Positions 54,327 through 64,000 of a DNA stretch of 64,000 nucleotides are shown here, one piece after another (position 1 is the first letter of the stretch; each line of letters starts with the position of its first letter). The notes beneath the pieces are model-generated. The model made no database searches. It was not told the DNA's origin and saw nothing but the letters and a program-made list of their open reading frames with translations. The position numbers were made by a program, and so were the translations under genes. Source of the stretch: Micropterix aruncella (lineage: Eukaryota; Arthropoda; Insecta; Lepidoptera; Micropterigidae); the NCBI GenBank assembly GCA_944548615.1, contig OX155952.1, positions 35,723,788-35,787,787 of the forward strand, in the 5' to 3' direction.

Positions 54327-54397
54327 CATTTGACTTGTGTAAATTAGTCCTTTGGTCACAATATGTGACCAAAGTACTAATTGACACAAGTCAAATG
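54327..54397. repeat. Hairpin, 34-bp arms
   Basis: CATTTGACTTGTGTAAATTA... (54327-54360) is inverted at 54364-54397 with two mismatches and a 3-base loop. Confidence 0.9.
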
Positions 54398-54696
54398 AGT
54401 CCACACATGATAGGTTTATATTTAGCCATGGAGGAGTCACTTTAACCATGTAATACCTCCATCATCATACAAGTTTGATGTCACTAGAATTCCATTAGTG
54501 CCATAAGTTTCAATCGAGTTTTAAATTAGAAGTGGGTGGAAAGTGAGTTGTAAGATTCCCTCACAATGTTTAAGGTAAAAACTAAATGGCCCGGCTCGGT
54601 CAGATGTTTAGTTTGCGTCTGACATGCATTTAGAATAGATGCTTCTACGTCGGCCACCGCCACTATTTAAAGCGATGCAGTCTGCACGAAAAATCA

Positions 54697-54746
54697 TCTG
54701 ACTACATGTTTTTGAGCTTAAACAAGCTCAAGAACATGTAGTCAGA
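54697..54746. repeat. Hairpin, 23-bp arms
   Basis: TCTGACTACATGTTTTTGAG... at 54697-54719 is inverted at 54724-54746 with one mismatch and a 4-base loop. Confidence 0.9.
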
Positions 54747-54754
54747 CTTGTTCT

Positions 54755-54917
54755 TGGGAGGGAAACAGATGGAGACATATAAAAAACTGAAGAAAGAAGT
54801 CACGCAATACCTGGAAATGGAGATGGCGGCAAGTTTCTATGTAGCTGGCATACATAAACTCCCAGTAAGCCTAGAAAAGTGCATTCAAGTGAATGGATAT
54901 TATGTTGAACAGTAACT
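54755..54917 (+). pseudogene. Mariner transposase C-terminus
   Basis: Plus strand encodes MEMAASFYVAGIHKLP, then EKCIQVNGYYVEQ before TAA at about 54915, the typical mariner C-terminal block (F..GI.KLP..W.KCI...G.Y.E). Preceding frame KKLKKEVTQYLEM agrees with the family. The rest of the transposase is absent, replaced upstream by hairpins. Confidence 0.7.
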
Positions 54918-54919
54918 CA

Positions 54920-55720
54920 TAATAATGTATAATATGTACCCATGTTTTTATATTTTTTAAATGTAGCTTCATACGATTATTATTCGTATAATAATGGAGA
55001 TCTTACTTTTGGGACATGCCCCGTATATCAATAGAGGCACTTTAGCAAAAGAAGAAAAGGAAGATATAACGACTCTTGATAAAAAAAATGGACACAAACT
55101 AAACATGTAAATATCCAACATCCCAACCTCGCTACCCAAAAGTAAAATCGAATTCGCGGTAAATACATAAACGTGAACCCAATTACGGGCAGCAAACGTC
55201 AACTCACAAGGGCAAAATAAGTTCTCGAACATATTATTGCTTGGAAAACAAGAAAGAAATCCAACTGCTGCCAAAGTGGGCCAAAGGCTGACTCTCCTAA
55301 ACAAATATTGCGTGAACGGTCGAACAAACACTTGGCAAAACGAACTTAATGAAACCCGTGTTGACTACTCTTGCAAAATTGTCTATGGATAGAAAATTGA
55401 GTAACCAAAAAGAATGAGGGACCTATATATTGAGATTTCGAGCCATTATTGATGGGAAAAATAGTCAGTCGTGCAAAATGCAGGTATATATAATAGAAAT
55501 CCAAAAACACATAATTCGCGATAAAATATAAGTACCATTTGCTCCACTTTAAAAGTAATTTCTTTCTTTGAAATTATTAATTTTTAATTACATAACATAG
55601 ATTCAAACCACAGAGAGTTTTCAACATAATCAAGTTTTATTTTTAATTATATTTTATATAACCAAAATTCCTTAGGCCTAAAATATTCTAAAGTCAAAAA
55701 TATAAGTTTGAATGTAAACA
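54920..55720. other. No gene accepted
   Basis: A 120-codon minus frame (54969-55331) begins at ATT/ATG-poor sequence and has no recognisable domain. Confidence 0.45.
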
Positions 55721-56156
55721 GATCACATTACATTACATTACATTTACGTCGTGTCCAATTGGTGGCTAAAAACCGATCTTGGACGTGTCAAAATATTTGT
55801 GTTTTAAGTAGTAAGTGTCATTACTACTTTAATCTTTACGTTACATACATATATTAATTTAAAAAAAAAATAGTATCTAAGAAACTTTGGAACCTACTAA
55901 AAGTTATTCGTCGTAGAATCGTATTACAAAACAAATTAAAGAATAGTCAAAGGCTACCTACTAAACACACAATAATTAAAATAGTCAGTTAAAAAGTTGA
56001 ATAATCAAAGCAGAAGCCTAACAATTGAAATAGTCAATAAATCAAATATATACGTACTATAAACTGTACATAGTAACATCCAAAGTAGTAAGTAATTTGT
56101 TAAATAATCAAACTAAAGCTAAATCTTAAATTTAAATACTAGAAGTACATATATAA

Positions 56157-56820
56157 TTACCATTCAAATTGGTACAATTTTGCAAAGTCGTGGCCCTCGA
56201 ATTCGGACAGATTATAGAAAGGGTGGCCTATCAGCATCTCCTTAATGTTTTTTTTAAATTGTTTGTCCTCCAGTTGTTTGATAGTGGTAGGGAGTAAATT
56301 GTAGAATTTAATGCTAAGGTATAAGTAGCTCTTCTGTACTTTTGCCAGTCTTGTTCGGGGTACGCATAAAAGGGAATTATCGCGTGTATGGTAAGAGTGA
56401 ATGTCCGCTCTAGTTGCGGCTTCTGTTAGGTGCTGTCTGGCATACATTAAGCACTGGTATATGAACGCCGAATACATGGTCATTATCTTTGCCTTACTAA
56501 AGTATGCTCTGCATGAGGTTCTGGGCGTTAGCTGATAGATGCTGCGCAGTGCTCTTTTTTGCAATAGGAAGATTCTTTTACTGTTTGCGGCATTTCCCCA
56601 AAATAGTAGTCCATAAGTCATTAATGAGCCGAAATACGCAAAATACACTGATTTGGCTACCGCGAAGCCACAAAGACTTCTGATTTTTTTTATTGAGTAT
56701 ATAGAACTACATAACTTACTAGCTAATTCATCGATATGGGTATTCCATTTTAATTTGCTGTCAATTCTTAAACCTAAAAAATTTATATCTTCTTTGATGT
56801 CAATTTTGAAATAGTCATAT
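56157..56820 (-). pseudogene. LINE RT C-terminal region (thumb and tail)
   Basis: The frame at 56157-56648 has YFAYFGSLMTYGLLFWGNA, LLQKRALRSIYQL, then SYHTRDNSLLCVPRTRLAK and SIKFYNLLPTTIKQL, the classic post-RT region of CR1/Jockey elements. Matching sequence (DIKEDINFLGLRIDSKLKW) extends upstream to about 56820 in another frame. Confidence 0.85.
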
Positions 56821-56827
56821 AATTTAT

Positions 56828-57289
56828 TTAAATAGTCGGAATTGGAATTATTTTTGATTTTGTAATATTTAGACGTAATTCATTACCATTAAACCAAATT
56901 AAGAGTTGTTCAATTGTATATCTAATTCTACTTACTAATGATTTCTTATCCTTGTCACAGAAGATAAGGGATGTGTCATCTGCAAACAGTGTAATGTCAT
57001 CATTCTCGAATGACACACATCCCGGCAAGTCATTGGTGTACACTAAAAATAAAAATGGACCTAATATGGAGCCTTGAGGTACACCCTTTGATACAAGAAT
57101 CGGTTTGCTTCTTGTTCCATTTACCTCTGTCGTTTGATACCTATTTTGTAGGTATGATTGAATTAAATTTAGCCCTTTGCCTCTAATTCCATAGTGTTCT
57201 AATTTATTCAGGAGAATATTGTGATTGACGCAATCAAATGCTTTTGATAAGTCACAAAATAGACCAATTACTATTTTTGAATCATCCAA
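56828..57289 (-). pseudogene. LINE RT catalytic core
   Basis: A 153-codon frame with LFCDLSKAFDCVNHNILL (RT motif A, catalytic Asp), SKGVPQGSILGPFLF (motif B) and LFADDTSLIF (motif C, FADD). These identify a functional-type RT fold, although the full protein is broken. A frameshift in an A-run at about 57415 separates it from the upstream part. Confidence 0.9.
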
Positions 57290-57414
57290 CCCATTTAATA
57301 ACTTATGGAGTAGTTTCGATGCAGCATTAACAGTCGATAGTCCTGCCCGAAAACCAAACTGTTTACTGTTAATAACGTCATGAGTGTCGAAAAATTTTGT
57401 GAGGCGGTTTAATA

Positions 57415-58085
57415 TTATTTTTTTTCAAAAAATTTGCTGAAAGCCGGTAATATGGATATCGGTCTATAGTTATCTATGTTTTCACGACACCCTTTTTTGT
57501 ACAGAGGTATTATTTTAGCCATTTTTAATTTATCCGGAAAGGAGCCTTCTGCTATACATGAATTGAAGAGAGCGCAAAGATAATCTGCAAGTGCAGGCAT
57601 TGATGACTTTAGTAACCGGCTGGACACATACCACATGTCAGTTGACGACTTGGGCTTAAGTGATTGGGCTACTTTAATAATCTCCTTCCTAGTCACCGAA
57701 GTCAAGAGACAACACTCAGCGGTTCTGGGTCGGAATTTTTCCAAAATTTTAATGGCTGAAGTCGGACCCGTTAAGTGATTAGACGATGTGCTACCGCCGA
57801 TAGCCTCAAAATAATTGTTAAACAATTCAGCAACTGTATTGGGATTGTCGTAATAGTAATTATTTACATTCAAAGAGACGCTGGAGGCCACCGACATCTG
57901 TTGCGAGGTCTCTGACCTAATCACATCCCAAGAAGCCTTAATTTTATTTGTAGATGTTTTAATAACTCCCTCTAAATACATTTGTTTGGCCATCCAAACC
58001 ACATTTTTGTAGATCTTCTTGTATTTTTTAACATAATCTTTTAATTTGGCATCATTACTGTTTAATAAGTTTCCGTGGAGGATTA
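57415..58085 (-). pseudogene. LINE linker and RT N-terminal region
   Basis: The frame 57415-58002 contains the endonuclease-RT linker and early RT motifs (LFNSCIAEGSFPDKLKMAKI, IPLYKKG, YRPISILPAFSKFFEK). The latter is RT motif 1-2. It is cut short by a frameshift in a poly(A) run. Confidence 0.85.
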
Positions 58086-58225
58086 TTTATTTATTTATTT
58101 ATTTATAACGTACAAGAACAAAAAAATACAAGGACATGCATACTGTTGTACATGAGGAATAATTAAGAACAAACATTATAATAGCGAAAAACATAGCTCT
58201 ATGGATATAAATATGCTAGATATAA
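58085..58225. mobile_element. Small retroposon fragment inserted in the LINE
   Basis: On the minus strand this segment ends in ATAAATAAATAAATAAATAA, a simple retroposon tail, and interrupts LINE coding sequence whose reading resumes on either side. Limits are approximate. Confidence 0.5.
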
Positions 58226-58855
58226 TATAAATTAGCATTCGTTGTTTTGATATCTTTATACCCTTTGTTTCCCAGTCATTAAAATTCTTTTTTGTCTTTT
58301 GTGTTACCTGCTTTACGGGCATTATATGGTTTAGTGAAGTTATATATTTGTTGAGAAACCTATCAAAAGAAGCATTAGGGTCAGTAATAATATTACAATG
58401 TAGGGATGTGTTCATTAAACTTTTTGGAGATGCTCCAGATTAGAAGTCGTAATTATTCTATTAGCTATGCTCGTAGATGCAGTCGCTTTACATTTATGGG
58501 ACCAACTTAATTGTTGTCCGCCATGGTCTGAAATACTGCACGTTATCTCATTGGCAGTGAAGTCACTAATATTTGTAAAAATGTTATCAATACACGTGCT
58601 AGAGATTTTATTTATTCTAGTCGGAAAATTTACGACTTTTTTCATATTAAAGGACAAAAATAGATCAATTAGTGCTTCACTACCAGATGAGTTTATCGAG
58701 AAATCTTCATTAAAATCCCCACAAATTATGAGAGATTTATTTTCTTTGGTAAGCTTCTCTATTACTATTTCCAGTACATTTATAAATTGATTAAAATCAG
58801 ATAGAGGTGGCCTATAGAAACAAACAACATTTGCAGAGAATTTAGAATATAAAAG
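58226..58855 (-). pseudogene. LINE endonuclease domain, C-terminal part
   Basis: Frames carry VVCFYRPPLSDFNQFINVLE, then IICGDFNEDF (the GDFN active-site motif of exonuclease-endonuclease-phosphatase LINE nucleases), INKISSTCIDNIF and SISDHGGQ (the SDH motif). The N-terminal half of the nuclease is missing. Frames are broken at about 58657 and 58415. Confidence 0.8.
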
Positions 58856-58860
58856 TAATA

Positions 58861-60210
58861 ATAAACAACATTTAGAATATAAAAGTATTTAATAGTGAAT
58901 AAAATAAATAACAAAATAAAATAATCAGAATAATAAAATATTATAAATAAAAATTCTAAAAGTCAAATAGAAATAATAATTTTAGAGTCACGATAATAAT
59001 TAAAAGTCGTTTTTAATTGTTTTCCGGAAGTCGTCGATGCCACATGGCGCTTTAAACGCGATAGTCCAATAAAAAGGAGTTTAATGTGTTCAGGGTTCAT
59101 ATATGTATGTGCTTACAAAAATATATGATTGCTTATACAAATAATGATAGCCGAATGGCAAAACTTTAAGCTTATGCCTATTTGATTCTGTCACCCAATT
59201 GGGACTACCCCGTTCTGGGGTGGACCGAGCTGTAATATTACAATAAATTGTCAAAGTTTTATAAAATGGCCATAAAACTAAATCGACTTAAAATTTGTTC
59301 CTAAAAATAACAGAATAAAAGCAAATCGTCATTCTATTATAAAATCAGCATTAAATAAAACATAACATCACGTTAAATAGAGTGTACAGGTAAATAAAAT
59401 AAATTTAAAACTAAAAATAAATAAACTGGTTATAAGAAAGAAAAAGTAATAACAAAATAATATAAAAATACAAAAAGTCTTTAAAATTTAATTAATGGTA
59501 AGTAATATATGATTAGGTATAATAATTCTCTGTTAAAACAATATATAAGAACAACATTAAATAATTTTTGGTAATTACTTCAATGTTAAAATATAATCAA
59601 TATACATATTAAAAATATATTTAAAATTTTCACACCTAAGTTTTATTAAATTATAATTTCTAACATTCGATTATGGATCGCATATGACACTATCGCACAT
59701 AAAGTTTCAATGTTGGGGAGGCAGCTTAGAGACAGTAACAAATACCTGATTGTTTAATTTGAACAAGTTGTTAAGTTTCTGTGTACAATGCAAGGCTCGG
59801 AGTGAATTAGCAAATGTGAATTAGCAAAGAAGTACGACTTTAAAATAAAATAATATATGTAAATTCCGGTAACATAATTTCCATACAAAAACCCGTCATT
59901 GTAGCAATTTAACGACGACACACCCCTAGCTGCAATTAACAAATAAAGGGACCGCAGAAGCGGACTTTTGGAGAGCGGGTAAAGGGTTTCCGCTGCCGAG
60001 ACGTGAGCTGCGAAACAAATACCTGAATTCTAGACCTAATTACATTTTCATTGAAAGCGTTTGAGGCGCAAAGGCGACTGGATAAGTGTGTATGTGTTCA
60101 CTTCGCACTGCCTATCACCTCTAAGGGCGTGCATAACTCGCCTTTAAAAACAAGGCACACGCCACGGTATTACATTTTAATTACTCTTTATTAATTCGAT
60201 TACATTCAAT
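58861..60210. other. AT-rich spacer, no gene seen
   Basis: Extremely AT-rich from 58860 to 59750 (AATAAAATAA type). A CpG-rich unique stretch lies at 59940-60080. Confidence 0.55.
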
Positions 60211-60214
60211 ATGA

Positions 60215-60270
60215 CTACTTTCCCGGCCCAAGGGGAAGTATTGTAGTAAGGAAATATCCATTTTGAACCC
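60215..60270 (+). repeat. Fragment of the 39768 dispersed repeat
   Basis: ACTTTCCCGGCCCAAGGGGA and GGAAATATCCATTTTGAACC match 39779-39880 with the middle missing. A C-run follows (60268-60279). Confidence 0.6.
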
Positions 60271-60288
60271 CCCCCCCCCTCCGGACAG

Positions 60289-60378
60289 CCATATTTAAGA
60301 AAATACTACATAAGTCCGCCATATTTAAGAAAATACTACATAAGTCCGCCATATTTAAGAAATTTACATAATTTTTGG
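60289..60378 (+). repeat. Tandem 30-bp repeat, about 2.5 units
   Basis: CCATATTTAAGAAAATACTA with TAAGTCCG repeats at 60289, 60319 and 60349 with an exact period of 30, so the minus frame repeats NMADLCSIFL. A tandem duplication, not a protein repeat. Confidence 0.9.
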
Positions 60379-61380
60379 AAAAATACCATTTTAACACCGC
60401 GGAAAATACGACAAAGCAAATTTTCGAAGCCTAAACCCCAGATGTGAGGCTAAATATTGTTCTGTTTTGTGGGTGTTCGTACGATAACTCGACAACGCGT
60501 TAACCAATTTAAAAAAAAACGCTATTCGTCAATGGGAAGAACTGATTAAATGTGCAGAGGTAAGGTGTTCCGTACCGACGAAAGAAATGGCAGCTGCCAT
60601 ACAAACGGACCTCTTTGCGAAAAGATTTTAGCCGTACGATCAAAGTAAGTCGCGCGAATGTGTGAAATGAGTAGGGTAAGTCCGTTCAAGTTGGGTGAGG
60701 AATGAGTAGCGCAAGTCCGGGCGGAGTAGAGGAAAATATCGTATTTTTATGAAACATCGTGCTTTTAAAAAAATACATACTTTTAAAAAATATCGTAATT
60801 TACAACACGTAGTGCCAGAAACTATAGTACTTTTAAAGTAAAAGTACTTCTAAAAAAATGCATTTGATATTTTTTTTACATATAGTACTTTCAGAAACAT
60901 GGTACTTTTATGAAATATCGTACTTTCGGAAAATACCTTACAAACATTTTTATTGCCTTACATTTTTGCTTCTGAACCCTTATCCCAGCCACTTAACTAG
61001 CAATCCGGACAGCAGAGCAAGCAGGGATGCTCTGCGCTGACTCGAGAGCTACTGCGAAGCCTGTTGCGCGAGACGAAGTATGGCTTACATTGGTTTATTT
61101 CATTTACACAATTGATATATACATTATGACAGACACCCTTTCACATTTAATCATCATCTAAATCTGGATTAAACATTGAACGAATATACGAAGGAAGAAT
61201 CGCCGTGATCTGGAAGTCAGCCATGAAGAATAATAGCCGTACGCATCCTGCCCGCTATATCTTTGTGAAGCCATTAGTATAGTTGATTTGATTAGTAGAT
61301 ATTAAATATCTAGGTTTTAAGACCTTCATAATGTACGTTTATTTTTATATGCTAATTTGAAGAAATAAAACTACAACTAA
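60379..61380. other. No gene; cluster of degenerate short repeats
   Basis: At 60730-60945 the motif TACTTTTAAAAAATATCGTA recurs in degenerate form about six times at irregular spacing. Otherwise no recognisable content. Confidence 0.5.
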
Positions 61381-61383
61381 AAG

Positions 61384-62430
61384 ATAGATAGATCTTTATT
61401 TTATACCTGTATGTTAGAAATACAGACAGTTTGGTACAAAATAGTTTGATACAGTGTCCCCACAGGGCGTAAAATTTATAGTATTATTACTTATTATATT
61501 TTATTTCCTTGCTGTGTGTCCGCAAGACGTAAAGAGATCAAAGTTAATAAAAACTATATTCGTCTTCTTAAAGTGCCTCTCTTACAGGAGGTTGGCTGTC
61601 AGCTCTGTGAATTTTTCCCTGTCTTGGGCCAAGATAAATAGCTCTACGCTTGAGATGTTTGTCCACTCTCGGATGTTGCGGAGCCAAGTCTTTTTCTTTC
61701 TTCCAGCCCGTCGTTTACCGGAAACTTTCCCCATAATAATGAGCTGAAGCAGTTGGTATCGCCCAGGTACGCTACTTTCCTTTACTTGATTATTGGTAAA
61801 AGTATGCAATCTCTACCGACAAGGGGTGAGTACTCTAACATTGGGAACTCTCTGGATCCAGCGAATGCGGAGCATTCTGCAGTAGCACCACATCTCAAAT
61901 GCTTCGAGACGCTTTTTGGTGTCAGCTTTCAGGGTCCAACTTCGCTACCATAAAACAACACAGGCCACACATAGCAATGGAGAATTCGTATTCGGAGCTT
62001 GATATTAAGTTTCCGGCCGCATTTCTCCTCTTTTTTAAGGATGCTCGGGCGATTTCAATCCGGGTACGAATTTCTTGTTCGCAGTCCCATTCTTCGTTTA
62101 CCCACGCACCGAGGTATTTATACTGCTGGACTCGCTCTAAATCCGAACCAGACAGTTTGACTCTGGGGTTTCGGTCTTTGTTCTTTGATACGACTAAAAA
62201 TTTGGTCTTCGAGACATTCATGTTTAGCCCTGCATTCTGACTGCATTCATGTACTCTGTCTAATATGAGTTTTAAGTCTTGTTCTGTTGAGGCTAGCAGA
62301 ACGGTGTCGTCTGCGTATCTTAGGCTGTTAATAACTTTACCATTTATCTTGACATCAATCTCTAGGTCTTCTAAAGCTTCTGTTATTATGGCTTCAGAGT
62401 ATAGTGGCTTCTGTTATTATGTCTTCAAAA
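61384..62430 (-). pseudogene. LINE RT C-terminal half with 3' UTR (RTE/endonuclease-RT type)
   Basis: Minus-strand. From about 62400 the frame reads INSLRYADDTVLLAST (catalytic YADD) and NMNVSKTKFLVV, then QYKYLGAWVNEEW. After a frameshift near 61925 comes LEAFEMWCYCRMLRIRW and, in the frame at 61582-61809, QLIIMGKVSGKRRAGRKKKT then WLRNIREWTNIS. This is the usual RT-to-C-terminus order. The 3' UTR ends AATAAAGATCTATCTATCTT at 61384. A small direct duplication (GGCTTCTGTTATTATG) marks the 5' truncation at about 62400-62425. Confidence 0.8.
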
Positions 62431-62449
62431 CTATATTAAGATTCTAATA

Positions 62450-63165
62450 TATAATCAAAGTATCATTTAAAATCAATCCAAGGTTTTGTCAAATCATATA
62501 TTTTTAATATAAAAAGAGGCTACATAAATAAAACAATTTAAAATAATGAATAGCGAAGGCATAATCGTGTTATATTTTCATTGTCGTTTAAAAAGCCTTT
62601 GCACTATAATAACATTTGTCTTTTAGCCATATTTTAAAAGGGTTCCTGAATGCTGGCTATGTAATAGATTGTACATATTTCGCAATACTATTATAACAAT
62701 GCAGCAGAATTTTGGTCCCTTCCTGCTCAATGATTATTAGTCCTTGTGTTATTACTCAAGGACATACTCGTAGATCTACATACATATTCATACTCATACA
62801 CAATCGACATACTCATACTTTAGTGCACATATTCGTAATTTATAAATGTTTGTTTGTTTGTTTGTTTATACTCTTTATTATGAAATTTCACAATGGGCGG
62901 GTTTATTGTCATACGACACTCTTTACCAACCAAATCTACTATGAAGTGTTTATATGTATATGTGCGTGTAACATGTGTGAAGTATGTGTCTTGTTATTGC
63001 ATTCGATCGACTGAATTGAAATGCAATTTCGTTAATTTTATCCCAACGGAAAATGGTAACCAGCCGGGATCGAACCCGGGACCTTACAAAGTAATATCAG
63101 GCGACCTAACCACTATTCCACGATTGTTTTATAAATGTTTAAATTCGCAACACTCCAGTATATAT
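62450..63165 (+). repeat. Dispersed repeat copy 2, interrupted by a SINE
   Basis: Matches 40880-41620 on both sides of the SINE (62540-62730 and 63141-63165). Its uninterrupted order is visible in the other copy. Confidence 0.7.
62852..63127 (-). mobile_element. tRNA-derived SINE, about 276 bp, 13-bp target duplication
   Basis: Minus strand begins ACAATCGTGGAATAGTGGTT with an A box (TAGTGGTTAGG) and a B box (GGTTCGATCCC) about 35 bases apart, as in a pol III tRNA promoter. A CCCGGGTTCGATCCCGG T-arm is intact but acceptor pairing is lost, so it is a SINE head and not a tRNA gene. The body ends with AAACAAACAAAC tail. TTTATAAATGTTT occurs exactly at 62839-62851 and 63128-63140. Confidence 0.85.
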
Positions 63166-63169
63166 AAAG

Positions 63170-64000
63170 AAGGCATAGTTAGCATCGTAATATTGGGAAA
63201 CAGTGGTTGACAGGTTGCATCGGACGCTACTCCGCAAACTGAACTAATATTAATCTGCTGTTTTTTTGTGCTGGGAAAAAATCTATGTCCTCGGGCATCA
63301 AAGGCCTGATCGCTACACAACGATTACCACATTATATTGCATTGCACATAGGTGCTACTTCTAAAAGTAATTAGCATTTCTAAATATATTTTCAGGTTTC
63401 ACCTAATCCGGAGGAAGTTTTCTATTTGTACGAGTATCTAAAAGTGTTTTAAGCGTTTCAGCGGTTTGGGTATTTTTGCAGCGGGAAATGGAATCGCGAA
63501 ATTCATCAAGGGTCCTCGAGAAGAAATATTATGTTTTCAAAGCAGGCAAAAAACACTCGGCATAACTTCAGCGCTTTCAGGCACAGCCTCGTACGCTTTA
63601 ATGCGATAACGTACAATTGGCAATTAAAAGTTTTTACAGTTTTTAGCGATTTTAAATGAGGAATCAACTGTTAAAATACGCATACATATACTGAACATAT
63701 ATACGTAAACCGAAAAGCATAAAATTACACTTTCAATCATTTGCTCAGGTATTACCAGAGACGAGGGATGGAGTTACGAGCAGTTTTTATATCGTCGTAA
63801 CTTTTCTGTGCAATTTTTATCGCCACCTTCAGAAAATTTGATAATACTTTCGAAATTTCCTGCAAAAAAATTATAAGGCTAATTCTGCGAGACTGCTATT
63901 TGTAGATAGACAGACTATATAATAAACTGGCATATATTCGGTTTCTGATGGTGCCTATTTCGGGGTCTGAGAACATGCTAAAACGAAATCTACGCGCTAA
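63170..64000. other. No gene seen; unique-looking end of window
   Basis: No repeat of this window recurs here and no convincing ORF is present. Mixed composition. Confidence 0.5.

Larger units (their letters stand above)
55725..58860 (-). mobile_element. CR1/Jockey-type LINE, decayed
   Basis: Minus-strand element running from a 5'-truncated endonuclease (58855) through RT to a C-terminal tail (stop at 56157), a 3' UTR and an (ATGTA)n-type tail at 55726-55742. The coding region is broken by at least three frameshifts or stops and by a 120-140 bp insertion near 58085-58225. No target duplication was found. Confidence 0.85.

Noticed and set aside
63050..63127. tRNA gene
   Set aside because: Acceptor stem does not pair and the sequence continues into a SINE body with a simple tail and target duplication.
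1..64000. CRISPR arrays, operons, rRNA genes
   Set aside because: No regularly spaced repeats with unique spacers, no polycistronic layout and no rRNA-like sequence; the window is eukaryotic.

Overview
The window looks like an AT-rich, transposon-dominated stretch of an insect nuclear genome, most probably a moth or butterfly. Supporting signs are a BEL/Pao retrotransposon, several degraded mariner transposases, many 5'-truncated non-LTR retrotransposon tails, short repeats opening with a CTATACTAATATTATAAAG-type motif like non-autonomous Helitrons common in Lepidoptera, fold-back MITE-like elements, and the absence of any operon or bacterial signal. The order is inferred from repeat style, not from a host gene. 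I see no conserved host gene that can be named with confidence.

Layout. 0-9 kb: a 118-bp minisatellite, the first copies of an approximately 660-bp dispersed family (called R1 here) including an inverted B-C-D cluster at 3.3-4.7 kb, direct repeats at 5.7-6.2 kb, and an array of 120-150 bp units (7.3-8.3 kb) split by a 311-bp MITE. 8.3-20 kb: a possible secreted cysteine-rich exon, LINE tails, paired Helitron-like fragments, a short intact ORF with a good TATA/initiator promoter (12.3 kb), a GC-rich inverted-repeat cluster (13.2-13.6 kb), a second MITE, an RT remnant and a mariner remnant. 20-27.2 kb: a mariner pseudogene abutting a nearly complete but dead BEL/Pao element on the minus strand. 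27.2-30.2 kb: two adjacent tandem duplications, a LINE tail and an inverted R1 composite. 30.9-32.5 kb: a possible two-exon host gene with a fold-back element in its intron. 35.5-37.9 kb: two LINE fragments, one with RT and RNase H. 39-43.7 kb: nested insertions (R1 in a LINE tail; a hairpin element in another repeat), the third MITE, a LINE tail and another R1 copy. 44.6-54.9 kb: two hAT-type elements with 8-bp target duplications, an R1 copy, two mariner remnants, hairpins. 55.7-58.9 kb: a CR1/Jockey-type LINE. 61.4-63.1 kb: a further LINE RT fragment and a tRNA-derived SINE with a perfect 13-bp target duplication.

The coding sequences are mostly selfish-element genes and nearly all are broken by stops, frameshifts or truncation. 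The exceptions are the 106-codon ORF at 12.3 kb (helix-turn-helix-like core, acidic tail, own core promoter) and, more tentatively, the 31.05/32.3 kb exon pair. The most striking non-coding signal is R1: ten pieces on both strands, two with clear 11-18 bp target duplications, and a conserved 5' end able to fold into two adjacent hairpins.
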